Of a stretch of 64,000 nucleotides of DNA, positions 46,970-56,021 are shown piece by piece. The first letter of the stretch is position 1. Every line of letters begins with the position of its first letter. The position numbers were made by a program, and so were the translations under genes. Under the pieces are notes generated by a model. The model saw only the letters and a list, made by a program, of their open reading frames with translations. It searched no databases and was not told the origin of the DNA. The stretch comes from Roseibium sp. HPY-6 (GTDB lineage Bacteria; Pseudomonadota; Alphaproteobacteria; Rhizobiales; Stappiaceae), in contig NZ_JBEWCD010000002.1 of assembly GCF_040530035.1 (NCBI RefSeq), positions 2,215,793-2,279,792 of the forward strand, given 5' to 3'.

Positions 46970-48523
46970 TTAGGTCAAATTGAATTTCGACAAGAGTGGT
47001 TCGATCATGAGCCAAACTCTTTCCGCCAGAAGGTCTATTGGCATGACATAACGATCAACAAGCAACGTCACGCATGCGACAAACAGCAAAAACAGGCAGA
47101 AGGTAAGAAGGCGGCGCACAACTTGTCGAATGCGCTCGCGCCTTGTTGTGACGTATGGAATGACGGCAATGGGTCTAACCTTGAGACGTCTTTCTAAGTC
47201 GCCGGCCGTCCGGATGCTGTTGTCTAGAAACTCGAGCAAAAACACAAGTGCAGCGCCGATAGCGAGCGCTCCGCCGCCGCCTGCGGCTACGATTTGTATG
47301 CGGTTTGGCTTGGTAGGAGCTTCAGGAATAGTCGCTTGTTCGAGAACTTCAAATCTTTCCGCCTGCCGGTCCTGTTCCAGCCGCTCGCCAATCTCGGCAT
47401 CCGTAAGCTTTGCTTTCGTTTGGCTGAATTCGTCCCTCAAATTCTCATAGTCTCGTGTCATCGCGGCAAGCTCAACCTCAACCGTTGGGGTTTTTGCGAT
47501 GCTTTCTTTGAGGTTGTCGGCCCGTCTCGTCAGTTCGCTTTGCTGTGCTTCGAGCAACTTGGTCCTTGTCGCGGGATCAGTTGTGAAACCTTCCTGGGCC
47601 ATCCGCGCTTTAATAGCGGCAATTTCGATCTCCGCAAGGGCAATTTGCCGGTCCAGATCATCCATCGTCCGCTGCGAAACGAATCCTTTTTCCAACAGCG
47701 GGGTCAGCAATTCACGCCGCTCCACAAATGCGTCGTAGTTGAGTTCCTGGGACTGGAGACTGAACGCAAGCTGTTGTGCGTTGGCGTCACCTGTAGCCGC
47801 GCTATTAGAGTCCGCATTGCTCGCGATCTGAAGTTGAGCGTCAATCTGATTGAGATTGGACAATATGATTGTTAGCTGTTCGCGTCTTATTCCCAGGGTA
47901 TCTGGCAATGCGGCTTCATTGTCGCGTTTATAGGCTGCAATCTTGCGCTCCATTGTGAGCAACTCATTCTCGAGGTCGCGCAATTGTTGTTGAAAGAATT
48001 CACTTGTCTCTGCTGCGCGGCTCAAGCGCGTCTCAAGGTTCTGCGATAGAATTGACGTCACGAGTTCGTTTGCAACACGTGCTGACATGGTTGCGTTAGA
48101 ATACCGAAAAGCGACTTCAAAGCCGACGATTTGCGTATTTCTGCGCGACCGGGAAACACCGATCTGGTCAATCGAGATTGAATCCCGCATGCTGCCTACG
48201 ATGGCCGTCGGCGAGGGGGGCTTGCCTTCGCTGCGGTAAAGCGAAAATTTTTCTGCAATGCTCAGCAGGTTGTCGCGCGCAAGAAGGCGCTGCTCGATCA
48301 CTTTCAGTCGCTCGCCTGGATCGACATTCACTGTGGTCAGCGCAAGTTCACTCGGAATACGTTGCGATTCGATAAGGATCGTCGCCTTCGCCTCGTAGCT
48401 GCGAGGTAGCGAATAGGCGACGAAAACTGTGGCCGCGAGAACGAAAACGAACGGTAGGACGAAATAAAGATAGCGCCGCCGAACGATTGACGTAATCGCA
48501 CTCAGATCAAAGCTCTGTTCCAT
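46970..48523 (-). CDS. Polysaccharide chain-length determinant (Wzz/GumC-type, XrtA-system-like)
   Basis: A 517-residue inner-membrane protein with two membrane helices: residues about 19-37 (YFVLPFVFVLAATVFVAYSL) and another near 420 (IVAAGGGGALAIGAALVFLLEF), and a third hydrophobic stretch near the C-terminus (LTFCLFLLFVACVTLLV). Between them lies a large periplasmic Wzz-type region with long coiled coils (about 170-400). It has no fused kinase; the kinase is the separate downstream gene. The PNRIQI(V/A)-type motif typical of these proteins is present just before the second helix (TKPNRIQIVA). Confidence 0.92.
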   Translation of the reverse strand: MEQSFDLSAITSIVRRRYLYFVLPFVFVLAATVFVAYSLPRSYEAKATILIESQRIPSELALTTVNVDPGERLKVIEQRLLARDNLLSIAEKFSLYRSEGKPPSPTAIVGSMRDSISIDQIGVSRSRRNTQIVGFEVAFRYSNATMSARVANELVTSILSQNLETRLSRAAETSEFFQQQLRDLENELLTMERKIAAYKRDNEAALPDTLGIRREQLTIILSNLNQIDAQLQIASNADSNSAATGDANAQQLAFSLQSQELNYDAFVERRELLTPLLEKGFVSQRTMDDLDRQIALAEIEIAAIKARMAQEGFTTDPATRTKLLEAQQSELTRRADNLKESIAKTPTVEVELAAMTRDYENLRDEFSQTKAKLTDAEIGERLEQDRQAERFEVLEQATIPEAPTKPNRIQIVAAGGGGALAIGAALVFLLEFLDNSIRTAGDLERRLKVRPIAVIPYVTTRRERIRQVVRRLLTFCLFLLFVACVTLLVDRYVMPIDLLAERVWLMIEPLLSKFNLT

Positions 48524-48573
48524 CTATCCTTACCATGTCTGAAAACTCAAAATTCCGCTTCTTCTTAAGCAAC

Positions 48574-51018
48574 TTAGTTCGACTCCGCGGAACCGTCAGA
48601 GTTTTTGAGACGCTCCACCGTCGCGCGCGCCTCTTTCAGATCGTCTTCTGTCATCATTGTCTTAAGATCAAGTGCCTTTTCCAGCGAATTTATTGCTTGG
48701 TCTTTCTGGTTAAGCGCCGCGAGCGCCATGCCGTAGTGGAACTGCACCAGGCCCATGTTCGGCAACTTCTGTGAGGCGTTTCTCAACAGTGGAAGTGCTG
48801 AAGAATGTTCACCACGCAAATAGTAAACCCAACCCAAAGTATCCATGTATTGCGGTACTTCGGATGATCGGAATCTTTGTGCAATCTCAAATGCGCGATC
48901 AAGCGATGCTTCGTCCCCGCGACGTTCAGACAACAGGCTCGCCAGGTCGTTCGCAACGATCGTGGATTCCGGATCGGAGGCAAACATTATCTCATATTCG
49001 TCTATTGCTTCGTCAAAACGCTGCATTTGCTGGAGGACGGTAGTGAGCATGAGCCGCAAGGTCATATTGTCGTTTTGCTTTTCCAACCCATCTCGTATCG
49101 TACCTTCGGCCTCGTCGAATTTTCTTGTCGCGAGGTAATATTGCGCAAGCGATGTATTTCCAAGGACACTCTCGCTTTCCGCGGCTGCGGAAAGGAACTG
49201 GGCTTCTGCGTCCTGGGATCGATTTTGAGACAAATACACCGAACCGAGAAGGACTTTGGCGAGCGTGTTTTCCGGGGTTTCCGTCAATACAGAGTTCAAG
49301 TGTTCTTCTGCCGCATCCTGACGACCTGCCTGCACATAGGCGCGAATGAGGTCTGGAAGCAGTGCCTCATCATCATTTGTCGCAGCCGATGAGTTCTGCA
49401 GAAGCGCAATACTCTCATCGTGACGATCTAGTCCACCGAGTGCCGCGGCAGCGATCTTGTCAGCCGTCTCCGAACTGCCGTTTTCAATTTGTCGAAGCGT
49501 GTCGGAGATCTCCTGTGCGCCCACAAAGTCGCGACGGGCAAGCCGCTGCTGGGCAAGAAGTGTCAGCACCTGACGGTTTGTCGGATTGCGCTCCCGGAGA
49601 GCTTCGAGAACACGCAAAGACTGTTCTGCTTTGCCGTGACGCAGCAAAAATTGAACCATGGGAAGCCCGACTTCGGGAGCATTGTCGGCAAGCGCCAGGG
49701 CTCTGGCGAATTGCTCCTCCGCGAGAATAGAAGCGCCATCGCGCTCATAGGCACTGGCCAGCATGGTGCGCAAACGTGCGTCTTCTGGTGCTTCGTTTAA
49801 GGCCAAAAGAATATCGTCTACCGCGCCAGCATTGTCGTTCCGAGTGATTTTTATTCGCGACCGCAGTCTGAGAGCTTCGACATTTTTGGTATCGTTTTCA
49901 AGCACCTCGTTTATCAGTTCTTCAGCTTGAGCCATGTCATTCGACCGGCCGAGCATGGTTGCAAGCATCAGGCGAGCTTGGTTTTTCTGCTGTTCGTCGC
50001 TGGTATCGGCGACGACCGATTCAATAACTTCGATCCCTTCTGAGACTTCGCCGGTATTGTACATCAACTCACCAAGCGCCAAACGGATCTCGAAAGAGTC
50101 TATGTTTTGCTCGTTACGCTGCTTGATAATGCTATCGAGTTCAGCTCTGCCGACATCCGGTCCCCGTCGCGAAATGAGAAATGAGACAAGAGCCAGTTGT
50201 GCTTCGTTGTTTTCAAAGCGGTCTGCAGCAAACTTGCGCACAACGCGTTCAGCGTCGTCTTCTCGGTCTTGGCTCAAGTACCACCTTACCCAGGCTTGGC
50301 TGAATTGCGGTGTATCGGGAAACGTCTCTACCAGATTTTCGAAAAGGTCTTCGATACCATCTTGATCGTCCAGGGCCTCAAGAACGCTCATGCGCAACAC
50401 TTGCAGCCCTACGTGTTTGTCGCTGTCCGCCGGCGCTTGGTTGAGGTATTGCAAAGCGCCTTCCGGATCTTTTGCCAGCATGCGTGCAGAAGCGAGGACA
50501 ATTAGGGCGTCAGACGCTGTCGGGTCGAGTGAGAACGCTTTTTTGGCGATCTTTTCAGCTTCATCCGGGTTCCGGTTTCTGAGCTCGAAACTTGCTTTGG
50601 CGACGAGTACGCTCAGTTCTTCCGGGGAAATCGCTATGGCCTCGTCCAGCTTCTCCTTTGCGCGGTCAAGTTGGTTCGCGGAGAGCAGCATGTAGACCAG
50701 TTTCACTCGCGACTGAATATGGTCGCTGGCCTGTTCAGACACAGAGGTATAGACCCTGAACGCGGCCGGAAGGTCGCCTTGGCGTTCTTGTATCTCACCG
50801 AATGCAAACAAGGCATCAACGCGGTTGGAATCCAGTTTGATCGCATTGCGAAATTCGATACCAGCCTTCGAAAGATCGCCCTGTTCTGCGAATTCCACTC
50901 CACGCTCGTAATGATCCTGAGCCCTTTCTTCTGAGGAACTGCACCCTGCCAGGACAAGAGCGCTGAAAATAAGGGCCGCACAGACAGTTGTACGCCCATG
51001 CTTTTTTGCCAGGTTCAT
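48574..51018 (-). CDS. PrsT-like TPR-repeat lipoprotein of the PEP-CTERM/exosortase system
   Basis: An 814-residue lipoprotein. The signal peptide ends in the lipobox LAGC (cysteine near residue 25). The rest is about twenty TPR-like helix pairs (for example DHYERGVEFAEQGDLSKAGIEFRNAIKLDSNRVDAL-type units, visible first around residue 33). Length and arrangement match the PrsT family that accompanies exosortase loci. It probably scaffolds polymer export in the periplasm or at a membrane. The ATG has AGGAG 9 nt upstream. A candidate CtrA box lies 88 bp upstream. It is the first gene of the run PrsT-Wzz-kinase. Confidence 0.9.
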   Translation of the reverse strand: MNLAKKHGRTTVCAALIFSALVLAGCSSSEERAQDHYERGVEFAEQGDLSKAGIEFRNAIKLDSNRVDALFAFGEIQERQGDLPAAFRVYTSVSEQASDHIQSRVKLVYMLLSANQLDRAKEKLDEAIAISPEELSVLVAKASFELRNRNPDEAEKIAKKAFSLDPTASDALIVLASARMLAKDPEGALQYLNQAPADSDKHVGLQVLRMSVLEALDDQDGIEDLFENLVETFPDTPQFSQAWVRWYLSQDREDDAERVVRKFAADRFENNEAQLALVSFLISRRGPDVGRAELDSIIKQRNEQNIDSFEIRLALGELMYNTGEVSEGIEVIESVVADTSDEQQKNQARLMLATMLGRSNDMAQAEELINEVLENDTKNVEALRLRSRIKITRNDNAGAVDDILLALNEAPEDARLRTMLASAYERDGASILAEEQFARALALADNAPEVGLPMVQFLLRHGKAEQSLRVLEALRERNPTNRQVLTLLAQQRLARRDFVGAQEISDTLRQIENGSSETADKIAAAALGGLDRHDESIALLQNSSAATNDDEALLPDLIRAYVQAGRQDAAEEHLNSVLTETPENTLAKVLLGSVYLSQNRSQDAEAQFLSAAAESESVLGNTSLAQYYLATRKFDEAEGTIRDGLEKQNDNMTLRLMLTTVLQQMQRFDEAIDEYEIMFASDPESTIVANDLASLLSERRGDEASLDRAFEIAQRFRSSEVPQYMDTLGWVYYLRGEHSSALPLLRNASQKLPNMGLVQFHYGMALAALNQKDQAINSLEKALDLKTMMTEDDLKEARATVERLKNSDGSAESN

Positions 51019-51408
51019 TTAATGGTGCTCCTACAATTTCAACATTCGAACGTGCGCGTAAAATAAGGATTTTAGCGGAAAATTCGAGTAACCAATTTGT
51101 AAAATTTAACTCAAGGTTAAAGCTGTGGGGCGAATGTGAGCCGCTCGAATAGACATCAAGCGCGGTTCAATTCCCGAACCACCGGCTATGTTACCTTTAA
51201 TAGGCCGTTGTACCCTACGCTTAACATTCAACAAGCTTCAACTTAAATAAAATCAATGTTTAGTGCGGTCTCGTTTTGTACCGTCGTACTGGTGCTCGTC
51301 GCGCCGGTTGGTCGCCAACGTCGGCAAAAAGCGGCTTAATGTGCCATGTTTCGGCGCTTTTGAAAAACCTTCACGAATAGCATGCCTAACCAAGCTCTGC
51401 GTTCGACC
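51019..51408. other. Intergenic promoter region of the PrsT-like gene
   Basis: 390 bp without a recognised gene, containing the CtrA-type box listed separately. A sequence ggttc-N7-gaacc near 51166-51182 looks like a small hairpin; it is not a tRNA. Confidence 0.4.
51106..51120. promoter_or_regulatory. Candidate CtrA binding box
   Basis: TTAA-N7-TTAA (ttaactcaaggttaa), an exact match to the CtrA consensus, 88 bp upstream of the PrsT-like start codon. It is the second such box of the exopolysaccharide locus, at a similar distance from its gene as the first (16942). Confidence 0.4.
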
Positions 51409-51612
51409 TCATGAATGGCGCGTTTTTGTAACCAACACAAGGGCGGACATCACCGACAGTGTGATTGGCCAGAAGACGGCGGTAACCAGTGCAAGCGAGA
51501 GCGAACCCGGCGCCGCGCGTGCCGTCTCAGCCAATTCCATTGCACTTAGTGCGAAGAAAGCCAAAGCAACGGCCAGGTAAGCAAAAATCCCCAAGCCTAT
51601 AAGAAGCAACAT
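51409..51612 (-). CDS. Small membrane protein with two predicted helices
   Basis: A 67-residue protein. Two hydrophobic segments (LLLIGLGIFAYLAVALAFFAL and ALVTAVFWPITLSVMSALVLV) are separated by a short polar loop with MELAETARAAPGS, and the C-terminus is basic (TKTRHS). The clean two-helix pattern supports real coding. There is no recognised family, and the ribosome site before the ATG is weak (gggattttgaa). It stands alone between the PrsT-like gene and the FMN reductase gene. Confidence 0.6.
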   Translation of the reverse strand: MLLLIGLGIFAYLAVALAFFALSAMELAETARAAPGSLSLALVTAVFWPITLSVMSALVLVTKTRHS

Positions 51613-51852
51613 TTCAAAATCCCGTTAGCCAGTTCGGCGTATGCATAAACCATCTGGTGCCTCGAAATTGGTTAATAGAATATAACGATGGCGGAAAAAT
51701 AGGAAGAGGGAATGGTTAATCACGTGCTTTTGAGAAACCGGGCAGGGGTATTTGGCCCGATTGGCGGCGTCTCTCGTGCGGTCACTTTTGGTCCTGCCAG
51801 TCGACCGTGTGAACGCCACAAAGCATAATCGCCCAGCTGAAACAGTCCGTTC

Positions 51853-52506
51853 TCAATCCGGCGCGTTTCTCTGCGACGGCGCTGACCTGAACGCGGCGGG
51901 CGCGGGAAGATCACCTGATGCGCGCTGGCGGTTTGCGGCCTCCGCCCACCACATAAGCTGCCTGATCGTGCGGTCGATATAAGTGTCCCAGCGATCCTTG
52001 TCGGTCCCAGCGAGGTAAGCGCCATCCCCGTCGAACACCTCTTGCGCCTGCGGCACGTGAACCATCGCTGAAACCGGGAGGCACCCGAGTTCGGACAGAA
52101 ATGTGCGCATGTTCACAGCGGCTCTTGCACCACCCCATTGGCCAGCAGAGTAGGTCACGATTGCGCTCGGTTTATAAGAAAACAAAGAACTGCCGAAGTG
52201 GTTGAGCAAATGCGCAAGGCTGGGCGACATGGAGTGATTGTATTCCGGACTGACCATCACATAGCCATCAGCACTCGCGATACGCGCTTCAAGCTCCTCA
52301 AGTTGGAACGGCGCTTTGCCTTTCGCGTAAGAAAAGTGTGGCTTGAACGGCTTGGGAAGATCAATTTCCAGAGGATCGACGAGAATATGAGCTGCGCCAT
52401 AGGCATCCAGCCTGCGGCAGCACGCGGCTGCGACCCGTTCTCCCAGCCGAGCGGGACGTGGTGGTGTGCTTGCGCGTTCCGTGCCAAGAAATACCAGAAA
52501 GTTCAT
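51853..52506 (-). CDS. NADPH-dependent FMN reductase family protein
   Basis: About 217 residues, a flavodoxin-like fold of the NADPH-dependent FMN reductase family (PF03358). It has FLVFLGTERAST at the N-terminus, the flavin-contacting VSPEYNHSMSPSLAHLLNHFG, and TYSAGQWGGARAAVNMRTFLSELG. Such enzymes reduce FMN, quinones or azo compounds. The ATG at 52506 places the first strand directly at the start; the frame is open nine codons further upstream. The C-terminal 30 residues are an uncommon polar tail (AFRSAPSQRNAPD). Confidence 0.9.
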   Translation of the reverse strand: MNFLVFLGTERASTPPRPARLGERVAAACCRRLDAYGAAHILVDPLEIDLPKPFKPHFSYAKGKAPFQLEELEARIASADGYVMVSPEYNHSMSPSLAHLLNHFGSSLFSYKPSAIVTYSAGQWGGARAAVNMRTFLSELGCLPVSAMVHVPQAQEVFDGDGAYLAGTDKDRWDTYIDRTIRQLMWWAEAANRQRASGDLPAPAAFRSAPSQRNAPD

Positions 52507-52731
52507 GCGGCTCTGCCTCGCGAAGTCTAACACAGCGGTTTAGTACGACGCAGCGAACGCGGCGTACCAGTTCTTGCAAATCAAGCGCCCGGTGGCGATT
52601 CCGTCTGTCTTTGCGTAATACCTTTACAATGCCTTTGCCACTGAGAAAGCGCCTCAAGAACGCCAAAACCCCGCTTTCAAGCCTGTCAGGCTTTCCAAAC
52701 TAGGCAAATTTCTCAAAATAAAACTTAACGG
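52507..52731. other. Intergenic region upstream of the ABC operon
   Basis: No gene. A short palindrome aagcct-gtc-aggctt (52679-52693) lies upstream of the promoter candidate. With the following leader the gap to the ABC operon is 427 bp. Confidence 0.4.
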
Positions 52732-52759
52732 TCGACAAATGGTATTAGATAGGTATTAT
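52732..52759 (+). promoter_or_regulatory. Candidate sigma-70 promoter with an overlapping direct repeat
   Basis: tcgaca (-35-like) and tattat (-10-like) are 16 bp apart. Between and over them lies a direct repeat ggtatta at 52741 and 52752, exactly 11 bp (one helical turn) apart, as expected for a regulator that occupies one face of the DNA. The start codon of the solute-binding protein follows about 175 bp later. Confidence 0.4.
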
Positions 52760-52933
52760 ATTTGCGGGGCTGACGGGCTCGCTTTGCCGAAAAATCGTTG
52801 TCCATTTGGATGCGCAAGAACAATACCATGGCAATAGAGCTGCGAATGTCATGAACTCGAGAGAACGGCATTGCACCGTCAGACAGAAACAAAAGAATAA
52901 AGACACAATCGCTTGAAAACAGGGAACAGCGCA

Positions 52934-54187
52934 ATGACACGTAAGTTTTTATCCTTGGTAATGGTCAGCACGGCTCTTGTGACAAGCAGTGCTTATGCGC
53001 AGGACGTCACACTGACAATCGAGAGCTGGCGCAATGACGATCTGGCCCTCTGGCAGGAAAAGATCATTCCTGCATTTGAAGCGTCTCATCCGGGCATCAA
53101 GGTGAAATTCACACCATCGGCGCCGACTGAATACAACGCGGCTCTAAATTCCAAACTGGATGCGGGGTCGGCCGGTGATCTGATTACCTGCCGTCCGTTT
53201 GATGCCTCACTGGCACTTTTTGACGCTGGTCATCTGGTTGATCTCGATGACATGGAGGCCATGAACAATTTCTCCGACGTGGCAAAAGCCGCCTGGCAGT
53301 CTGACGACGGGTCAGCCAGTTTCTGCGTTCCCATGGCATCGGTGATTCATGGGTTCATCTACAACAAAGACGCATTCAATGAACTTGGCGTTTCCGTGCC
53401 GACAACGGAGGAGGAATTCTTTGCCGTTCTAGAAAAGTTCAAGGAAGACGGCAGCTATATCCCTATGGCAATGGGAACCAACGACCAGTGGGAAGCCGCC
53501 ACGATGGGCTACAACAACATTGGTCCGAACTACTGGAAAGGCGAGGAAGGCCGCAACGCACTTATCAAGGGTGAGCAGAAACTAACCGATGAGCAATGGG
53601 TCGCGCCTTATGCGACACTTGCAAAATGGGGACCGTACCTTGGCGACGGCTACGAGGCGCAGACCTACCCGGACAGCCAGAACCTGTTCACGCTGGGGCG
53701 TGCAGCGATCTATCCGGCCGGTAGCTGGGAAATTGCAGGCTTCAACACACAGGCCGATTTTGAAATGGGCGCGTTCAAGCCACCGGTCCAGAATACTGGT
53801 GACACTTGCTACATTTCCGATCACACGGATATCGGCATCGGCATGAATGCAGCCACCGAGAACCCTGAAGCTGCCAAGACGTTCCTGGCCTGGGTCGCGT
53901 CTCCGGATTTCGCTGCCATCTTCGGCAACGCGCTGCCCGGTTTCTTCCCTTTGTCGAAGACCCCGGTCGAACTTGAAGACCCGCTCGCAAAAGAGTTCGT
54001 CGGCTGGCGTGAAGAGTGTGAAAGCACGATCCGGTCTACCTATCAGATCCTGTCCCGCGGAACGCCCAACCTTGAAAATGAAACCTGGGGCGCTTCAGTT
54101 GCGGCAATCAAGGGCACGGACACTCCGGAAGCCCTTGGCCAGAAGCTGCAGGACGGTCTCGCGAGCTGGTACGCGCCGCACCAGTAA
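52934..54187 (+). CDS. ABC transporter sugar-binding protein (CUT1 family)
   Basis: A 417-residue extracellular solute-binding protein family 1 member. A Sec signal peptide (FLSLVMVSTALVTSSAYAQ) is followed by DVTLTIESWRNDDLALW and a two-lobed sugar-binding fold (for example NLFTLGRAAIYPAGSWEIAGF, a usual family 1 segment). The ATG at 52934 has AGGGA 8 nt upstream; a seven-codon upstream extension has no function in a signal peptide. It is the first gene of a five-gene operon with two permeases, an oxidoreductase and an ATPase. The sugar is unknown. Confidence 0.93.
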   Translation: MTRKFLSLVMVSTALVTSSAYAQDVTLTIESWRNDDLALWQEKIIPAFEASHPGIKVKFTPSAPTEYNAALNSKLDAGSAGDLITCRPFDASLALFDAGHLVDLDDMEAMNNFSDVAKAAWQSDDGSASFCVPMASVIHGFIYNKDAFNELGVSVPTTEEEFFAVLEKFKEDGSYIPMAMGTNDQWEAATMGYNNIGPNYWKGEEGRNALIKGEQKLTDEQWVAPYATLAKWGPYLGDGYEAQTYPDSQNLFTLGRAAIYPAGSWEIAGFNTQADFEMGAFKPPVQNTGDTCYISDHTDIGIGMNAATENPEAAKTFLAWVASPDFAAIFGNALPGFFPLSKTPVELEDPLAKEFVGWREECESTIRSTYQILSRGTPNLENETWGASVAAIKGTDTPEALGQKLQDGLASWYAPHQ

Positions 54188-54209
54188 GACTTTCCATCCT
54201 GCGATCATA

Positions 54210-54234
54210 TCCGGACGAGGCCGCCTCGTCCGGA
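54210..54234. other. Intercistronic stem-loop after the binding-protein gene
   Basis: A perfect 11-bp stem (tccggacgagg / cctcgtccgga) with a 3-nt loop and no T-run, in the 67-bp gap between the binding protein and the first permease. Such hairpins commonly protect the upstream mRNA and raise the amount of binding protein relative to the permeases. Confidence 0.6.
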
Positions 54235-54254
54235 CCCCTTGACCGGAGCTTCGG

Positions 54255-55169
54255 ATGAGCAAGCCTCGTTTTCGCTGGCATATCGTCGTGTTTCTGGCCC
54301 CAGCGGTTCTCGTCTACACGGCGGTCATGATCTTCCCGCTATTCAACACCTTGCGGCTTGCTCTTTACAGCAAGATTGATCAGGAGCGCGTTTTTGTCGG
54401 CCTTCAGAACTTCACGACTTTGTTCGAGAACGCGATCTGGGCGGATCAGTTCTGGAACGCTCTGGCGAATAATTTCTGGTTCTTCCTGATCCACATGCTG
54501 GTTCAAAACCCGATCGGCATCGCGCTCGCCGCCATGCTCTCTCATCCGAGGCTGCGTTTCGCCGCGTTCTATCGCTCGGCGATTTTCATTCCGACGATTC
54601 TCTCCTTCGTGATTGTCGGGTTTGCCTGGAAACTGATTCTGTCGCCGATCTGGGGCATTGCACCGTCGATGCTTGATGCAGTGGGTCTGAAATGGCTTTA
54701 TGCACCGTGGCTTGGAAAGGAAGAATATGCGCTGACAACGCTCTCTTTGATTTCGGTCTGGCAATTCATCGGCATCCCCATGATGCTGATCTATGCGGCG
54801 CTGCTGTCCATTCCCGAAGAAATACTCGAGGCCGGCGAAATCGACGGCATAACCGGCATGTCGGCCTTCTGGAAGATCAAGCTGCCGCTCATATTGCCCT
54901 CGATCGGTATCATCTCGATCCTGACCTTCGTCGGCAACTTCAACGCCTTCGATCTGATCTACGCCGCGCAGGGCGCGCTCGCCGGGCCGGATTTTTCGAC
55001 CGACATACTGGGCACGTTCCTTTATCGCACCTTCTTCGGCTTTCAGCTCCAGCTGGGTGATCCCTATATGGGCTCGGCCATCGCCAGCGCCATGTTCGCG
55101 ATCATTCTGGTCGGTGTCTGTATTTACCTCTTCGGCATCCAGACCCGGATGCGCAGATATCAGCTGTAA
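54255..55169 (+). CDS. ABC sugar transporter permease (MalF/UgpA-like)
   Basis: A 304-residue inner-membrane permease with six helices. The EAA loop that contacts the ATPase reads EEILEAGEIDGITGMSAFWKIKLPLI. It pairs with the downstream permease to form the channel for the sugar delivered by the binding protein. The start ATG follows CGGAG. It ends 12 bp before the next permease. Confidence 0.95.
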   Translation: MSKPRFRWHIVVFLAPAVLVYTAVMIFPLFNTLRLALYSKIDQERVFVGLQNFTTLFENAIWADQFWNALANNFWFFLIHMLVQNPIGIALAAMLSHPRLRFAAFYRSAIFIPTILSFVIVGFAWKLILSPIWGIAPSMLDAVGLKWLYAPWLGKEEYALTTLSLISVWQFIGIPMMLIYAALLSIPEEILEAGEIDGITGMSAFWKIKLPLILPSIGIISILTFVGNFNAFDLIYAAQGALAGPDFSTDILGTFLYRTFFGFQLQLGDPYMGSAIASAMFAIILVGVCIYLFGIQTRMRRYQL

Positions 55170-55181
55170 GGGGAGGGAGTG

Positions 55182-56021
55182 ATGAACAAGGCCCGCACGA
55201 ACCCTTTCAACACAGCTGCGATGCACGGCGCGCTGATCATGTACACGCTGATCGCACTCTTCCCGGTCTTCGTGATCCTGATCAACAGTTTCAAGAACCG
55301 GAAGGCGATCTTCCGTGAACCGTTGAGCCTGCCGAACGCAGACACGTTTTCCATGATCGGCTACCAGACAGTGATGAAACAGGGGGACTTCTTCCTCTAT
55401 TTCCAGAACTCAATGATCGTCACTGTCGTCTCGCTGTTCTTCATCCTGCTTTTCGGAGCCATGGCAGCTTTCGCGCTCAGCGAATACAGGTTTCGCGGCA
55501 ATCTGCTGATGGGGCTTTATCTGGCTCTCGGGATCATGATCCCGATCCGGATCGGAACCGTCGCAATCCTCGAAATGATGGTCGCGACAGGGCTGGTGAA
55601 TACGCTGTTCGCCCTGATCCTGGTCTATACGGCACAAGGCCTGCCGCTTGCGGTCTTTATCCTGAGTGAATTCATGCGCCAGGTCTCCGATGATCTCAAG
55701 AATGCGGGCCGGATCGACGGGCTTTCCGAGTACACGATTTTCTTCCGCCTCGTTTTGCCGCTGGTGCGTCCGGCGATGGCGACGGTTGCAGTGTTCAACA
55801 TGATCCCGATCTGGAATGACCTTTGGTTCCCGCTGATTCTGGCGCCGGCCGAGGAAACGAAGACCCTGACGCTCGGTAGCCAGGTTTTCATCGGCCAGTT
55901 CGTCACCAACTGGAACGCTGTGCTGTCAGCGCTCAGTATGGCCATCCTGCCGGTGCTTATCCTCTATGTGATCTTCTCGCGCCAGCTGATCCGCGGCATC
56001 ACTTCAGGAGCTGTCAAATGA
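55182..56021 (+). CDS. ABC sugar transporter permease (MalG/UgpE-like)
   Basis: A 279-residue six-helix permease with the EAA loop DDLKNAGRIDGLSEYTIFFRLVLPLV. A GTG directly before the ATG at 55182 could also start it; GGGGAGGGA precedes both. Its stop overlaps the oxidoreductase start (ATGA), indicating translational coupling in the operon. Confidence 0.95.
   Translation: MNKARTNPFNTAAMHGALIMYTLIALFPVFVILINSFKNRKAIFREPLSLPNADTFSMIGYQTVMKQGDFFLYFQNSMIVTVVSLFFILLFGAMAAFALSEYRFRGNLLMGLYLALGIMIPIRIGTVAILEMMVATGLVNTLFALILVYTAQGLPLAVFILSEFMRQVSDDLKNAGRIDGLSEYTIFFRLVLPLVRPAMATVAVFNMIPIWNDLWFPLILAPAEETKTLTLGSQVFIGQFVTNWNAVLSALSMAILPVLILYVIFSRQLIRGITSGAVK

Noticed and set aside
51150..51200. tRNA-like T-arm (ggttc-N7-gaacc)
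   Set aside because: No acceptor stem, D-arm or anticodon arm can be formed around it; it is a simple hairpin.
54339..55226. A 295-codon minus-strand frame over the ABC permease
   Set aside because: Antisense shadow of the permease; its product is extremely charged and has no ribosome site or motif.
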